From the NCBI RefSeq assembly GCF_019456655.1, contig NZ_CP080332.1, positions 5,518,001 through 5,582,000 of the forward strand: a DNA stretch of 64,000 nucleotides. The letters are read 5' to 3'. Position numbers and translations under genes: made by a program. How positions within the stretch are numbered: the stretch's first letter is position 1; every line of letters starts with the position of its first letter. This document shows, piece after piece, positions 28,851 through 37,506 of the stretch. Origin of the DNA: Mycolicibacterium diernhoferi (lineage in GTDB: Bacteria; Actinomycetota; Actinomycetes; Mycobacteriales; Mycobacteriaceae). The notes below the pieces were generated by a model that ran no database searches, had not been told where the DNA came from, and saw only the letters and a program-made list of their open reading frames with translations.

Positions 28851-30187
28851 GGCCGGCCAAGAAGCCGGCCCGCAAGTCCGCCCACCAGCCCCCGGTGATC
28901 GACCCCTACCTGCCCCGCAACGGCAACTTCGGCTACCGGGTATCCCGCTACGAACTCGACCTCGAATACAAGGTGGCGATCAACCGGCTCGCCGGATCGG
29001 TCACCATCACCGCGGTGACGCTGGCCGCGCTGCGCACCTTCAGCCTGGACCTCTCCGATGCCATGTCGGTGTCGAAGGTGACGGTGAACGGTCGGCGCCC
29101 CAACCAGTTCCGCTGTTCGGCGGACAAGCTGCACATCACCCTCGGCGCGGCCCTGCCCGCCGGCGCCGCGATGACCATCGCGATCCGCTACGGCGGGACA
29201 CCCCGTCCGCTGCGCACCGTCTGGGGAGAGGTCGGCTTCGAGGAACTGTCCAACGGCGCGCTGGTCGCCGGGCAGCCCAACGGGGCGGCCTCCTGGTTTC
29301 CCTGCGACGATCACCCGGCGGCCAAGGCCAGCTACCAGATCCGGATCAGCACCGACAGCCCGTATTACGCACTGGCCAACGGCGAACTGGTCTCCAAGCA
29401 GGTGCGGGCCAGCCACACCGTCTGGGTCTACGAGCAGGCCGAGCCCACCTCCACCTACCTCATCACGCTGCAGATCGGGGAGTACGAACGGCTCCGCCTG
29501 CAGAAGAGCCCGGTGCCGATGTACGCCGTGCTGCCGGACCGGTTGCGCGGCGACTTCGAACACGACTTCGCCCGCCAGCCCCAGATGATGAAGCTGTTCA
29601 CCCGGCGGTTCGGGCCGTACCCGCTGGCCACCGGGTACACCGTCGTCGTCACCGATGACGACCTGGAGATACCGCTTGAGGCCCAAGGGCTTTCGATCTT
29701 CGGCGCCAATCACTGCGACGGCAGCGGCTCGGCGGAACGGCTGATCGCCCACGAACTGGCACACCAGTGGTTCGGCAACTCGGTGACGGTGCGGCGCTGG
29801 CGCGACATCTGGCTGCACGAGGGGTTCGCCTGCTACGCGGAATGGCTGTGGTCCGAGGAGTCCGGCGGGCCCAGCGCCGAGGAGCGGGCACGCAGTTACC
29901 ACCGCAGGCTCTCCGATTCCCCGCAGGATCTGCTGCTGACCGATCCCGGCCCGGCCGACATGTTCGACGACCGGGTGTACAAGCGCGGCGCGCTCACCCT
30001 GCACGCCCTGCGCGGAGTCATCGGTGACGATAATTTCTTTGCGCTGCTTCAGGATTGGACCGCCCGCTACCGGCACAGCACCGCCGTCACCGATGACTTC
30101 ACCGGTCTGGCCGCCAATCACACCGACGTCTCGCTGCGGTCGCTGTGGGACCGCTGGCTGTACTCCGAGGACGTACCGGACCTGTGA
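28847..30187 (+). CDS. M1 family aminopeptidase
   Basis: A 446-residue zinc metallopeptidase. The zinc motif HELAH is at about residues 301-305 and is followed after 18 residues by the Glu of WLHEGFACYAEW. The usual exopeptidase GAMEN motif is replaced by PLEAQGLSIFG, similar to the LETQ-type form of small actinobacterial M1 enzymes. The beta-sandwich N-domain is present, but the large C-terminal helical domain of PepN is lacking. No signal peptide; the first 13 residues are very basic. The start overlaps the NRPS stop (ATGA) and the stop overlaps the flippase start (GTGA), so its role is probably tied to the NRPS product. Confidence 0.9.
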   Translation: MRPAKKPARKSAHQPPVIDPYLPRNGNFGYRVSRYELDLEYKVAINRLAGSVTITAVTLAALRTFSLDLSDAMSVSKVTVNGRRPNQFRCSADKLHITLGAALPAGAAMTIAIRYGGTPRPLRTVWGEVGFEELSNGALVAGQPNGAASWFPCDDHPAAKASYQIRISTDSPYYALANGELVSKQVRASHTVWVYEQAEPTSTYLITLQIGEYERLRLQKSPVPMYAVLPDRLRGDFEHDFARQPQMMKLFTRRFGPYPLATGYTVVVTDDDLEIPLEAQGLSIFGANHCDGSGSAERLIAHELAHQWFGNSVTVRRWRDIWLHEGFACYAEWLWSEESGGPSAEERARSYHRRLSDSPQDLLLTDPGPADMFDDRVYKRGALTLHALRGVIGDDNFFALLQDWTARYRHSTAVTDDFTGLAANHTDVSLRSLWDRWLYSEDVPDL

Positions 30188-31440
30188 CCGACGCCAGCGC
30201 GGCAGTACCGGCCCGCGGCCCGGTGACGCGGGGCAGCGTCACCCGGGTCGGGATCGCCACCGCGTGCTCGGCGCTGTGCGGCTACGCCGTGCTCTATCTG
30301 GCCGCCCGCGATCTGGAACCCGCCGGATTCTCCCTGTTCGGGGTGTTCTGGGGGGCGTTCGGACTGGTCAGCGGCGCGGCGAACGGCCTGCTCCAGGAAT
30401 CCACCCGCGAGGTCCGGGCGCTGCGCGGCCAGATCGTAACCGGGCCCGAACGCACCCGCCCGATGCGGGTCGCGGCCGTCGTCGGCGTGGCGGCGGCCGG
30501 TGTGATCGTGCTCAGCTCGCCGCTGTGGTCGGCGCAGGTGTTCGGGGAGTCCCGGTGGCTCAGTGTGGTGCTGCTGAGCATCGGCCTGGCCGGATTCTGC
30601 CTGCACGCAACGCTGCTCGGCATGCTGGCCGGGGTCGACCGGTGGACGCAGTACGGATCGTTGATGGTGACCGACGCCGCGATCCGGGTGGCGGTCGCCG
30701 CTGCGGCCTTCGTGCTGGGCTGGGGACTGGCCGGGTTCCTGTGGGCGACCGTCGCCGGATGTCTGGCCTGGCTGATCCTGCTGGTGGCCTCGCCAACGGC
30801 CCGGGCAGCGGCCCGGTTGGCGACCGCCGGTTCGCCGCGCACCTTCCTGACCGGGACGCTGCACTCGGTGGCCGCCGCCGGTGCCAGCGCCGTCCTGGTG
30901 ATGGGTTTCCCGGTGCTGCTCAAGGCCACCTCCGGCGAGCTCGGGGCGGCCGGCGGTGTGGTCATCCTGGCGGTGACACTGACCCGGGCGCCGCTGCTGG
31001 TGCCGCTGACGGCCATGCAGGGCAACCTGATCGCACATTTCGTGGATCAGCGGCACCGCCGTTTGCGCGCACTGGTCGCGCCCGCGGGCCTGGTCGTTGC
31101 AGTCGGGGCGGTCGGGGTGCCGGCGGCCTGGCTGGCCGGACCGTGGCTGCTGCGCACCGCGTTCGGAGCGGACTATCAAGCCCCCGGCGTGCTGCTGGCC
31201 TGGTTCACCGCCGGGGCGGTGTCCCTCGCGCTGCTCACCCTGACCGGCGCCGCCACCGTGGCCGCCGCGCTGCACCGGGCGTACGCGGCGGGCTGGGTGG
31301 GCGCCACGCTGGCCGCGGTCGCCCTGCTGCTGCTCCCGCTGGACCTGGAGACCAGGACCGTCGTCGCGCTGCTGTGCGGTCCGATGGTGGGCATCGCGGT
31401 GCACCTGTACGCGCTCAGCGTCCACCGAGCAGGTCGGTGA
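30184..31440 (+). CDS. Polytopic membrane protein, polysaccharide-flippase-like (Rv3630-like)
   Basis: A 418-residue protein with about 12 hydrophobic segments arranged like MOP-superfamily exporters (Wzx/MurJ relatives). Conserved-looking parts are YLAARDLEPAGFSLFGVFWG near the N-terminus and LKATSGELGAAGGVVILAVTLTRAP around residue 245. Equivalent in place and type to Rv3630. The GTG at 30184 makes a GTGA overlap with the peptidase stop; upstream starts fall inside the peptidase. It may move a lipid-linked or peptide product of the operon across the membrane (inference). The 3' end overlaps the convergent TetR gene by 26 bp. Confidence 0.8.
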   Translation: MTDASAAVPARGPVTRGSVTRVGIATACSALCGYAVLYLAARDLEPAGFSLFGVFWGAFGLVSGAANGLLQESTREVRALRGQIVTGPERTRPMRVAAVVGVAAAGVIVLSSPLWSAQVFGESRWLSVVLLSIGLAGFCLHATLLGMLAGVDRWTQYGSLMVTDAAIRVAVAAAAFVLGWGLAGFLWATVAGCLAWLILLVASPTARAAARLATAGSPRTFLTGTLHSVAAAGASAVLVMGFPVLLKATSGELGAAGGVVILAVTLTRAPLLVPLTAMQGNLIAHFVDQRHRRLRALVAPAGLVVAVGAVGVPAAWLAGPWLLRTAFGADYQAPGVLLAWFTAGAVSLALLTLTGAATVAAALHRAYAAGWVGATLAAVALLLLPLDLETRTVVALLCGPMVGIAVHLYALSVHRAGR

Positions 31441-31999
31441 GCAACGCGATCCGCTTGTCCTCCAGATCGGGGGTCGGCAGCACCCCGCGCAGCAGCGCGG
31501 CGCCGTCGAAGGCGTTGGTCAACAACGCCCGGACGACGGGCAGCAGGTCGGGGTCGAGGTTGTCGATGCCGGGCACGCCCGCGGCGACCTCGTCGATCTT
31601 GGCCGCGTACTCGGTGAGCACGTGCTGCAGGGTGGCACGCAGCGCAGCGTCGGTGCGGGCCGCCACCATCAGTTCGTAGAGCACGGCGTTGGTGTCGTTG
31701 CCGGTGACGTCCCGCAGGATCGTCAGTGCCGATTCCAGCGCGGGCTTGTCCGCGGGGATCTCGGCGACCCGTTTCCCGAACAGGTCGAGCTGGCGGCGCA
31801 ACACCTCATGGCCGGTGGCGGCCATGAAGTCCCCCATCGTCGGGTAGTGCCGGAACAGCGCGCCGACGGACAGGCCGGCCCGTTTTGCGATGATCGCCGC
31901 CGACGCACGGGCGTAACCGATTTCGATGATCGTCTCGATGCCGGCGTCGAGCAGCCGGGCGACGGTCTCCGCCCGGCGCTGCTGTTGGGTGCGGGCCAT
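31415..31999 (-). CDS. TetR family transcriptional regulator
   Basis: A 194-residue regulator. Helix-turn-helix: ASAAIIAKRAGLSVGALFRHYPTMGDFM at about residues 31-58. It starts MARTQQQRRAETVARLLDAG, a standard TetR N-terminus. Only 2 bp separate it from the end of the upstream amidohydrolase gene, so both are one operon and the regulator probably acts on the dyad at 33794-33815 in front of that operon. The C-terminal domain gives no ligand clue. Confidence 0.9.
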   Translation of the reverse strand: MARTQQQRRAETVARLLDAGIETIIEIGYARASAAIIAKRAGLSVGALFRHYPTMGDFMAATGHEVLRRQLDLFGKRVAEIPADKPALESALTILRDVTGNDTNAVLYELMVAARTDAALRATLQHVLTEYAAKIDEVAAGVPGIDNLDPDLLPVVRALLTNAFDGAALLRGVLPTPDLEDKRIALLTDLLGGR

Positions 32000-32001
32000 C
32001 G

Positions 32002-33777
32002 CTAGACCGTGGCGGTTGCCGCAGTACCGGCCCGCAGGTACCGGCCGCTGCGGACCGTGGCGCCGTAGCCGTCACGGAATCTGCCGCGGGCGAACACCAC
32101 CTGGCCGTTGACACCGGTGGCGATGACGGTGTCGTCGTTGCGGTTCACCATGCGGCTCAGTCCGCCGTAGAACGGCACCACCGCCTCGTGATAGGCGTTG
32201 ACCGAATCATCGAGGGCGCCCACGTCGATCACCACGAAGTCGGCCCGGTCCCCGCGGCGCAGGGTGCCGGCGTCGAGTCCGAACCAGTCGGCGACCTCCG
32301 CGGTCAGCCGGTGCACGGCGCGCTGCGGGGTGAGGAACGGCCGCCCGGCCTCATCCGCATCGCGGACCCGCTTGAGCAGGCGCAGCGCGTAGTTGTAGAA
32401 CGCCATGTTGCGCAGGTGCGCGCCGGCATCGGAGAAGCCCATGTGCACCGAGGGATCCGCGGCCAGCCGGTCGAGCACGTCGGGGCGGTGGTTGGCCACG
32501 ATCGTGGTCCAGCGGACATTGCGTTCGCCGTTGTCCACCAGCACATCCAGGAAGGCGTCCAGCGGATGGATGCCCCGCTCGTCGGCGATCTGGCCGAAGC
32601 TCTTGCCGATCAACGACCCGTCCGGGCATTCGACGATGGTGGCGTCGTGGAAATCACGGTGCCACAAGGTGGGTCCGAGCTTGCGCCGGTCGAACGACCG
32701 GCGGAACCGGCGCCGGTATTCGGGGTCGGCGAGCAGCGTGTTGCGCTCCAGCTGATCACGCAGGTGCAGCGCCGCGGTACCGGCGCCGAACTCCTCGAAG
32801 ACCGGCAGATCGATTCCGTCGGAATACAATTCGAACGGCACCGGGAGATGCTGGAACCGCACCTGGGCGCCGATCAGCTTGTTCAACACCCGGGTGCCGA
32901 TGCCGATGACCCGCGCGGCGCCCGGTGAGGACTTGGCATCGGCCGACACCAGCAGGCTCATCTTCACACCGGGCCGGCGGCCGAACAGGCCGCTGCTCTC
33001 CAGGAAGAAGTTCAACGCTTCCTGCGCGCGGGCCACGTTGGGTGCGCTCTGCAACATGCGGCCGCGCCGGCGCAGCACCTTGATCAACCGGCGGCGTTCG
33101 CGCCAGGTGGCGAAGGTGGACGGCAGCGCGCGGGACCGGAACCGGTCACCGTCGAGTTTGTCGATGGCGGCATCCATCCCGGACATGCCGAGCATCCCGG
33201 CGTCCAGGGCCTGCTCGAGGCGCTGGGCCATGGTCTCCAGCTCGGCGTCGGTCGGGACGACACCGCGGGTGGTGGCGCGGTCCAGGCCGAGCACCGAGGC
33301 GCGCAGGTCGGAATGCCCGAGCAGCGAGGCGATGTTCGGGCCGAGCGGCAGTGCGTCGATGGCGGCCACGTACTCGGCGGGGTTGTGCCAGGTCTTGTGT
33401 TCGGTCAGCGCGCCGTGCACGTACTCGCGCGGTACCGCCTCGACCCGGCTGAACAGATCGGCGGCGTCCTCGGTGTCGGCGTACACCGTGGACAGTGAGC
33501 ACATGCCGAGCAGCACGGTGGTGACGCCGTGGCGCACCGATTCGCGCAGGCCCGGGTCGAGGAGCACCTCGGCGTCGTAGTGCGTGTGCACGTCGATGAA
33601 ACCGGGGACCACCCATTTGCCCGCGGCGTCGATCACCTCGGGGCACCCGGTCTCGTCCAGTGGTGCGGCGGAGACCTCGGCGACGATGCCGTCGCGGATG
33701 CCGAGGGAGCGGGTCAGCGGCGGGCGTCCGGTGCCGTCGAACCACAGGCCGTCGCGGATGATCACGTCGTAGGACAT
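32002..33777 (-). CDS. Amidohydrolase, N-acyl-D-amino-acid deacylase type
   Basis: A 591-residue metal-dependent hydrolase. GFIDVHTHYDAEVLLDPGL near residues 59-77 contains the HxH metal motif, and GVTTVLLGMCSLS holds the Cys ligand typical of D-aminoacylases. GHSDLRASVLG and SDAGAHLRNMAFYNY (catalytic Asp and His) fit the same family, and DFVVIDVGALDD belongs to the small beta domain. Related mycobacterial proteins act on N-acyl-D-amino acids or other cyclic/amide bonds; the substrate is not known. ATG at 33777 follows TAGGGT by six bases, so it is leaderless, with a TetR-type operator just upstream. Confidence 0.88.
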   Translation of the reverse strand: MSYDVIIRDGLWFDGTGRPPLTRSLGIRDGIVAEVSAAPLDETGCPEVIDAAGKWVVPGFIDVHTHYDAEVLLDPGLRESVRHGVTTVLLGMCSLSTVYADTEDAADLFSRVEAVPREYVHGALTEHKTWHNPAEYVAAIDALPLGPNIASLLGHSDLRASVLGLDRATTRGVVPTDAELETMAQRLEQALDAGMLGMSGMDAAIDKLDGDRFRSRALPSTFATWRERRRLIKVLRRRGRMLQSAPNVARAQEALNFFLESSGLFGRRPGVKMSLLVSADAKSSPGAARVIGIGTRVLNKLIGAQVRFQHLPVPFELYSDGIDLPVFEEFGAGTAALHLRDQLERNTLLADPEYRRRFRRSFDRRKLGPTLWHRDFHDATIVECPDGSLIGKSFGQIADERGIHPLDAFLDVLVDNGERNVRWTTIVANHRPDVLDRLAADPSVHMGFSDAGAHLRNMAFYNYALRLLKRVRDADEAGRPFLTPQRAVHRLTAEVADWFGLDAGTLRRGDRADFVVIDVGALDDSVNAYHEAVVPFYGGLSRMVNRNDDTVIATGVNGQVVFARGRFRDGYGATVRSGRYLRAGTAATATV

Positions 33778-33783
33778 CTCGCG

Positions 33784-33815
33784 ACCCTAGGTTAGATAGC
33801 GATTGCTCACTATCT
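33784..33815 (-). promoter_or_regulatory. Amidohydrolase-tetR promoter with TetR-type operator
   Basis: On the minus strand TAGGGT (33789-33784) is a -10 box six bases before the ATG at 33777. Directly upstream, 33794-33815 is a 22-bp dyad with arms AGATAGCGA and TCACTATCT around four central bases, matching at 8 of 9 positions. It covers the -35 region, so binding would block transcription. The likely binder is the TetR protein of the same operon. Confidence 0.7.
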
Positions 33816-33858
33816 TTTTGCCGAATTTCGTCCACAGCACGGGCACCACATGTCTGCC

Positions 33859-33864
33859 TAGACT
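33859..33864 (+). promoter_or_regulatory. galE -10 box TAGACT
   Basis: TAGACT matches TANNNT and would start transcription near 33871, giving a leader of about 27 nt. AAAGGA at 33885-33890 is a ribosome binding site eight bases before the ATG at 33898 and favours that start over an in-frame TTG at 33865. Confidence 0.55.
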
Positions 33865-33897
33865 TTGCCCCCGAAGGACCCGAACAAAGGACAACAC

Positions 33898-34881
33898 ATG
33901 ACCTGGCTCGTCACCGGTGGCGCCGGATACATCGGTTCGCACGTCGTGCGTGCGCTGACCGCATCCGGTACCGACGTCGTCGTGATCGACGACCTGTCGA
34001 CGGGGCTGGCCCACTTCGTGCCCGCTCGCGTCGAGCTGGTGACCGCAAACCTGCTGGACTACGACACGGTCCGGGCCACCCTGGCCGACCACCGGGTGAC
34101 CGGGGTGATCCACGTCGCCGGCTACAAGTACGCCGGCGAGTCGGTGAAGTACCCGCTGCACACCTATCAGCAGAACGTCACCGCCATGGCGACCCTGCTG
34201 CAGGCGATGGCCGATACCGGCGTCGACCAGATCGTCTTCTCCAGCAGCGCGGCCACCTACGGAACCCCCGACGTCGAGCTCGTCGACGAGCTGACCCCCA
34301 CCGCGCCCGAGTCCCCGTACGGGGAGAGCAAGCTGATCGGGGAATGGCTGCTGCGCGACGTCGCCCGGTCCCGCGACCTGCGGCACACCAGCCTGCGGTA
34401 CTTCAACGTGGTCGGCTCGGGATCGGTGGACCTGTTCGACCGCAGCCCGCACAACCTGTTCCCCAAGGTCCTCGACATGCTGTTCAACGGGAGTGTCCCG
34501 CAGATCAACGGCGGGGATTACGACACACCCGACGGCACCTGTGTGCGCGATTATGTGCACGTCTCGGACCTGGCCTCCGCCCATGTGGCGGCCGCCCGCC
34601 GGATGGAGGCCGGCAAGGACCTGGAGCCCGTGTACAACCTGGGCAGCGGATCGGGCACCTCGGTGCGCGAGATCATGACGACCATCCGCGAGGTCACCGG
34701 GATCGACTTCGAGCCGAAGGTGAACCCGCGCCGGCCCGGCGATCCGGCCCGCATCGTGGCAGCCGGCGATCTGGCCGCCCGCGACCTGGACTGGCAGATG
34801 CGCCATTCGCTGACCGAGATGGTCGCCTCGGCCTGGGCCGCCCGCCAGGAGGTCGGGCAGGACTATCCGACCGTGAGCTGA
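33898..34881 (+). CDS. galE: UDP-glucose 4-epimerase
   Basis: Interconverts UDP-glucose and UDP-galactose, feeding galactan and other cell-wall sugars. The 327-residue extended SDR starts MTWLVTGGAGYIGSH (GxxGxxG NAD loop). It has VIHVAGYKYAGESVKYPL, SSSAATYGTP (catalytic Ser/Thr region), SPYGESKLIGEWLLRD (Tyr-x-x-x-Lys), LRYFNVVGS and DGTCVRDYVHVSDLA, all GalE hallmarks. Equivalent of Rv3634c. Unlike the minus-strand M. tuberculosis label, here it runs on the plus strand ahead of the GT-C-like gene. Confidence 0.95.
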   Translation: MTWLVTGGAGYIGSHVVRALTASGTDVVVIDDLSTGLAHFVPARVELVTANLLDYDTVRATLADHRVTGVIHVAGYKYAGESVKYPLHTYQQNVTAMATLLQAMADTGVDQIVFSSSAATYGTPDVELVDELTPTAPESPYGESKLIGEWLLRDVARSRDLRHTSLRYFNVVGSGSVDLFDRSPHNLFPKVLDMLFNGSVPQINGGDYDTPDGTCVRDYVHVSDLASAHVAAARRMEAGKDLEPVYNLGSGSGTSVREIMTTIREVTGIDFEPKVNPRRPGDPARIVAAGDLAARDLDWQMRHSLTEMVASAWAARQEVGQDYPTVS

Positions 34882-34914
34882 TGCACGGCAGCGGGCTCCG
34901 TACAGTCGGCTGAG

Positions 34915-36702
34915 ATGAAATGGAGTCCGGGCGAGCGGAGCGACGGGAGATGGATCTGCCGCACTGCCGTCGCGCTGATCGCGGTGCAGCTGCTGATCCG
35001 TTCCGTGCTGGCCTTCGGCGGCGACTTCTACTGGGATGACCTGATCCTGGTCGGCCGCGCCGGCACCCAGGACCTGCTCTCGGCTCAGTACTTGTTCGAC
35101 GACCACGACGGGCACGTCATGCCCGGGGCGTTCCTGTTGGCCGGCGCCATCACCCTGGCCGCCCCGCTGCAGTGGTTCGGCCCGGCGCTCAGCCTGATCG
35201 TGCTGCAGGCGCTGGCCTCGGCGGCGTTGCTGCGGGCGTTGTACGTGATCTTGGGCTGGCGGCCGGCACTGCTGGTCCCGTTGACCTTCGCGCTGTTCAC
35301 GCCGCTGACCGTGCCGGGTTTCGCCTGGTGGGCGGCCGGCCTGAACTCGCTGCCGATGCAGGCCGCGCTGGCCTGGGTGTGTGCCGACGCGATCCTGTTG
35401 GTGCGCACCGGCAATCGGCGATACCTCGTGACCGGCGTCCTGGTCTACTTCGGCGCGTTGCTGTTCTTCGAGAAGTCCGCGGTGATCCCGTTCGTCGCGT
35501 TCGCGGTGACCGCGCTGCTGGCCTGGGTGACCCGCGCGTCGGTGGCGCAGGTGTGGCGTCGTGGCCTCCGCCTGTGGGTGGGATTGCTCGCGGTGACGGT
35601 CGCATGGATCGGCGTGTACCTGATCGTCGTCGACCAGAAGCGCTGGTCGCTGGACCTTCCGATGACCTGGGACCTGCTGTGGCGCTCGATCACGCACGGC
35701 ATCGTCCCGGGGTTGGCCGGCGGTCCGTGGGAGTGGCAGCGCTGGGCGCCGGCGTCGCCGTGGGCCACCCCGCCGGTGACGGTGATGGCGCTGGGCTGGC
35801 TGGTGCTGGCCGGCACGCTGGCGGTGTCGCTGTACCGCAAGGAGCGCATCGGCCCGGTCTGGCTGGCCGCCGTGGGGTACGCGGTGGCGTGCCAGGTGCC
35901 GATCTATCTGATGCGGTCATCGCAGTTCACCGCGCTGGAACTGGCTCAGACGCTGCGTTATCTGCCCGATCTGGTGGTGGTGCTGGCGCTGCTGGCCGCG
36001 GTTGCCTTCCGCGCCCCGAACCGGGAGTCCTCGCGTCGCCTGGACGCCTCCCCCGCCCGGTCGGCGGTGGTCATCACGGTGGCGGTGGCGTTCGTGGCCA
36101 GCAGCCTGTATTCGACGGTGACGTTTCTGCGGGCGTGGCAGGACAGCCCGGTGCCGGAGTATCTGGCCAACGCCCGCGCCGGACTCGCCGCGGTCGATCC
36201 GCTGGCGGCCCCGCTGCTGGATCAGGAGGTGGACCCGATGATCATGCAGCGTGTGGCGGCCCCGGAGAACCTGGCCAGCCACATGTTCGCGCTGCTGCCG
36301 GGACCCGGATTCAGCAGCGCCACAACGGAACTGCGCGTCTTCGACTCGACGGGCCGGTTGCGCGACGGATTGGTCACCTGGATCCGGACCATCACCCCGG
36401 GGCCCGAGCCGGGCTGCGGCTACCTGGTGCAGACCGATGGCGACGAGGTCGTCATGAAACTGGACGGGCCGCTGCTGCCGGCGGACTGGACGGCCGAGAT
36501 CAACTACCTGGCCAACAGCGAGGGGTCGCTGACCATGTCGCTGAGCGAGGGCCCTGCGGTGAAGGTGCCGGTGCATCCGGGCCTGAACCGGGTGTTCGTC
36601 CGGCTGCCCGGGGCCGGTGACGCGATCCGGGTGAGCGCGAACACCGCCGCGTTGGCGGTGTGCATCGCGTCTGGGCCGATCGGGTTCGTCGCGCCTCGTT
36701 GA
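34915..36702 (+). CDS. Polytopic membrane protein, GT-C glycosyltransferase-like (Rv3635-like)
   Basis: A 595-residue membrane protein with 9-11 predicted helices in the first 400 residues and a C-terminal extracytoplasmic beta-rich domain of about 190 residues. The first outer loop contains GGDFYWDDLILVGRAG; paired acidic residues at that place are a mark of GT-C enzymes that use polyprenyl-phosphate sugars. It follows galE after 33 bp, like Rv3634c-Rv3635, and may transfer a sugar to a cell-wall polymer; donor and acceptor are unknown. TACAGT at 34901-34906 lies eight bases before the ATG, so an extra leaderless promoter is likely. Confidence 0.82.
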   Translation: MKWSPGERSDGRWICRTAVALIAVQLLIRSVLAFGGDFYWDDLILVGRAGTQDLLSAQYLFDDHDGHVMPGAFLLAGAITLAAPLQWFGPALSLIVLQALASAALLRALYVILGWRPALLVPLTFALFTPLTVPGFAWWAAGLNSLPMQAALAWVCADAILLVRTGNRRYLVTGVLVYFGALLFFEKSAVIPFVAFAVTALLAWVTRASVAQVWRRGLRLWVGLLAVTVAWIGVYLIVVDQKRWSLDLPMTWDLLWRSITHGIVPGLAGGPWEWQRWAPASPWATPPVTVMALGWLVLAGTLAVSLYRKERIGPVWLAAVGYAVACQVPIYLMRSSQFTALELAQTLRYLPDLVVVLALLAAVAFRAPNRESSRRLDASPARSAVVITVAVAFVASSLYSTVTFLRAWQDSPVPEYLANARAGLAAVDPLAAPLLDQEVDPMIMQRVAAPENLASHMFALLPGPGFSSATTELRVFDSTGRLRDGLVTWIRTITPGPEPGCGYLVQTDGDEVVMKLDGPLLPADWTAEINYLANSEGSLTMSLSEGPAVKVPVHPGLNRVFVRLPGAGDAIRVSANTAALAVCIASGPIGFVAPR

Positions 36703-36719
36703 GTGGCACGATAATAAGC

Positions 36720-37094
36720 ATGACTAACTTACGCGCCGACGGCCTGCGTGTGTTCCGTGAACTGCTCCCCGGCCTGCTGCCCGACGACGACGCGGACGTC
36801 GAATTCGGCGACGGGTTCGCCCCTGAACTCATGGACATCGGCATGCAGACCGTCTTCGGCGCGTTGTGGACCCGCCCGGGCCTGGCCAAGCGGGACCGCA
36901 GCCTGGTCACCCTCGGCATCCTGATCGCATTGCGCGCGACCGACGAACTGCCCTATCACTTCAAGATCGCCCGGCAGAACGGGCTGACCGACTCCGAACT
37001 CGCCGAGGTCATCTACCACGCCAGCGGATACGCCGGATTCCCCGCCGCGAGTACGGCCCGCACCATCGCCGCCGACGCGCTCGCCGACGACTGA
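36720..37094 (+). CDS. Carboxymuconolactone decarboxylase family protein
   Basis: A 124-residue all-helical AhpD/CMD-like protein. LVTLGILIALRATDELPYHFKIARQNGLTDSELAEVIYHASGYAGFPAA matches the family core (quoted in part: LPYHFKIARQNGLTDSEL, the His of the active-site region). It lacks the CxxC of AhpD, so it resembles the gamma-carboxymuconolactone decarboxylase branch rather than a peroxidase. ATG at 36720 is chosen because it starts the domain and is preceded by an AT-rich GATAAT. Confidence 0.85.
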   Translation: MTNLRADGLRVFRELLPGLLPDDDADVEFGDGFAPELMDIGMQTVFGALWTRPGLAKRDRSLVTLGILIALRATDELPYHFKIARQNGLTDSELAEVIYHASGYAGFPAASTARTIAADALADD

Positions 37095-37146
37095 CCACCG
37101 GCGTGTGCGCACGCCACTTGTCGGTGCCGGTCCCTACCCTGTTGGC

Positions 37147-37506
37147 ATGGATTCCCGGCCGTCCGTCGTCGCACCCTGCAGGCACTGCAATATCGAGACG
37201 GTCTGGCTGCAGATGGCCTACGGCGGCTGGCGGCTGTTCGACGCCGAGATGCACCCCACCGATGAGAGTGCCGCCGGGAACCGGTTCGCGATCCGGCGCC
37301 TCACCCGCCAGGTCGTCGATCTCGACGATGTCCACGAGGCCCGTTGGCCGGCGAAGTGCCTACAGCTGCACCGGTTCCGCTGCCCGGCCAGCCATGACGA
37401 TTCGCTGTTCCACCACCGCCGGCCGCGGCAGGCCAACGACATCGATCTCGAGGATCTGTGGCACCGCCTGGCGGAGCGTAAGGTCGCCCAGCGCCGGGCC
37501 GGCTAG
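37147..37506 (+). CDS. Hypothetical protein with CxxC motif
   Basis: A 119-residue polar protein that I cannot assign. It begins MDSRPSVVAPCRHCNIETVW; the C-x-x-C pair and later Cys and His residues (AKCLQLHRFRCPASHDD) could bind zinc. The C-terminus is helical and basic (LWHRLAERKVAQRRAG). TACCCT ends six bases before the ATG, suggesting a leaderless start. Its TAG stop shares the tetranucleotide CTAG with the stop of the convergent TetR gene. Confidence 0.65.
   Translation: MDSRPSVVAPCRHCNIETVWLQMAYGGWRLFDAEMHPTDESAAGNRFAIRRLTRQVVDLDDVHEARWPAKCLQLHRFRCPASHDDSLFHHRRPRQANDIDLEDLWHRLAERKVAQRRAG

Noticed and set aside
33787-35697. Minus-strand open frame of 636 codons over galE and the membrane protein
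   Set aside because: Shadow of two well-supported plus-strand genes.
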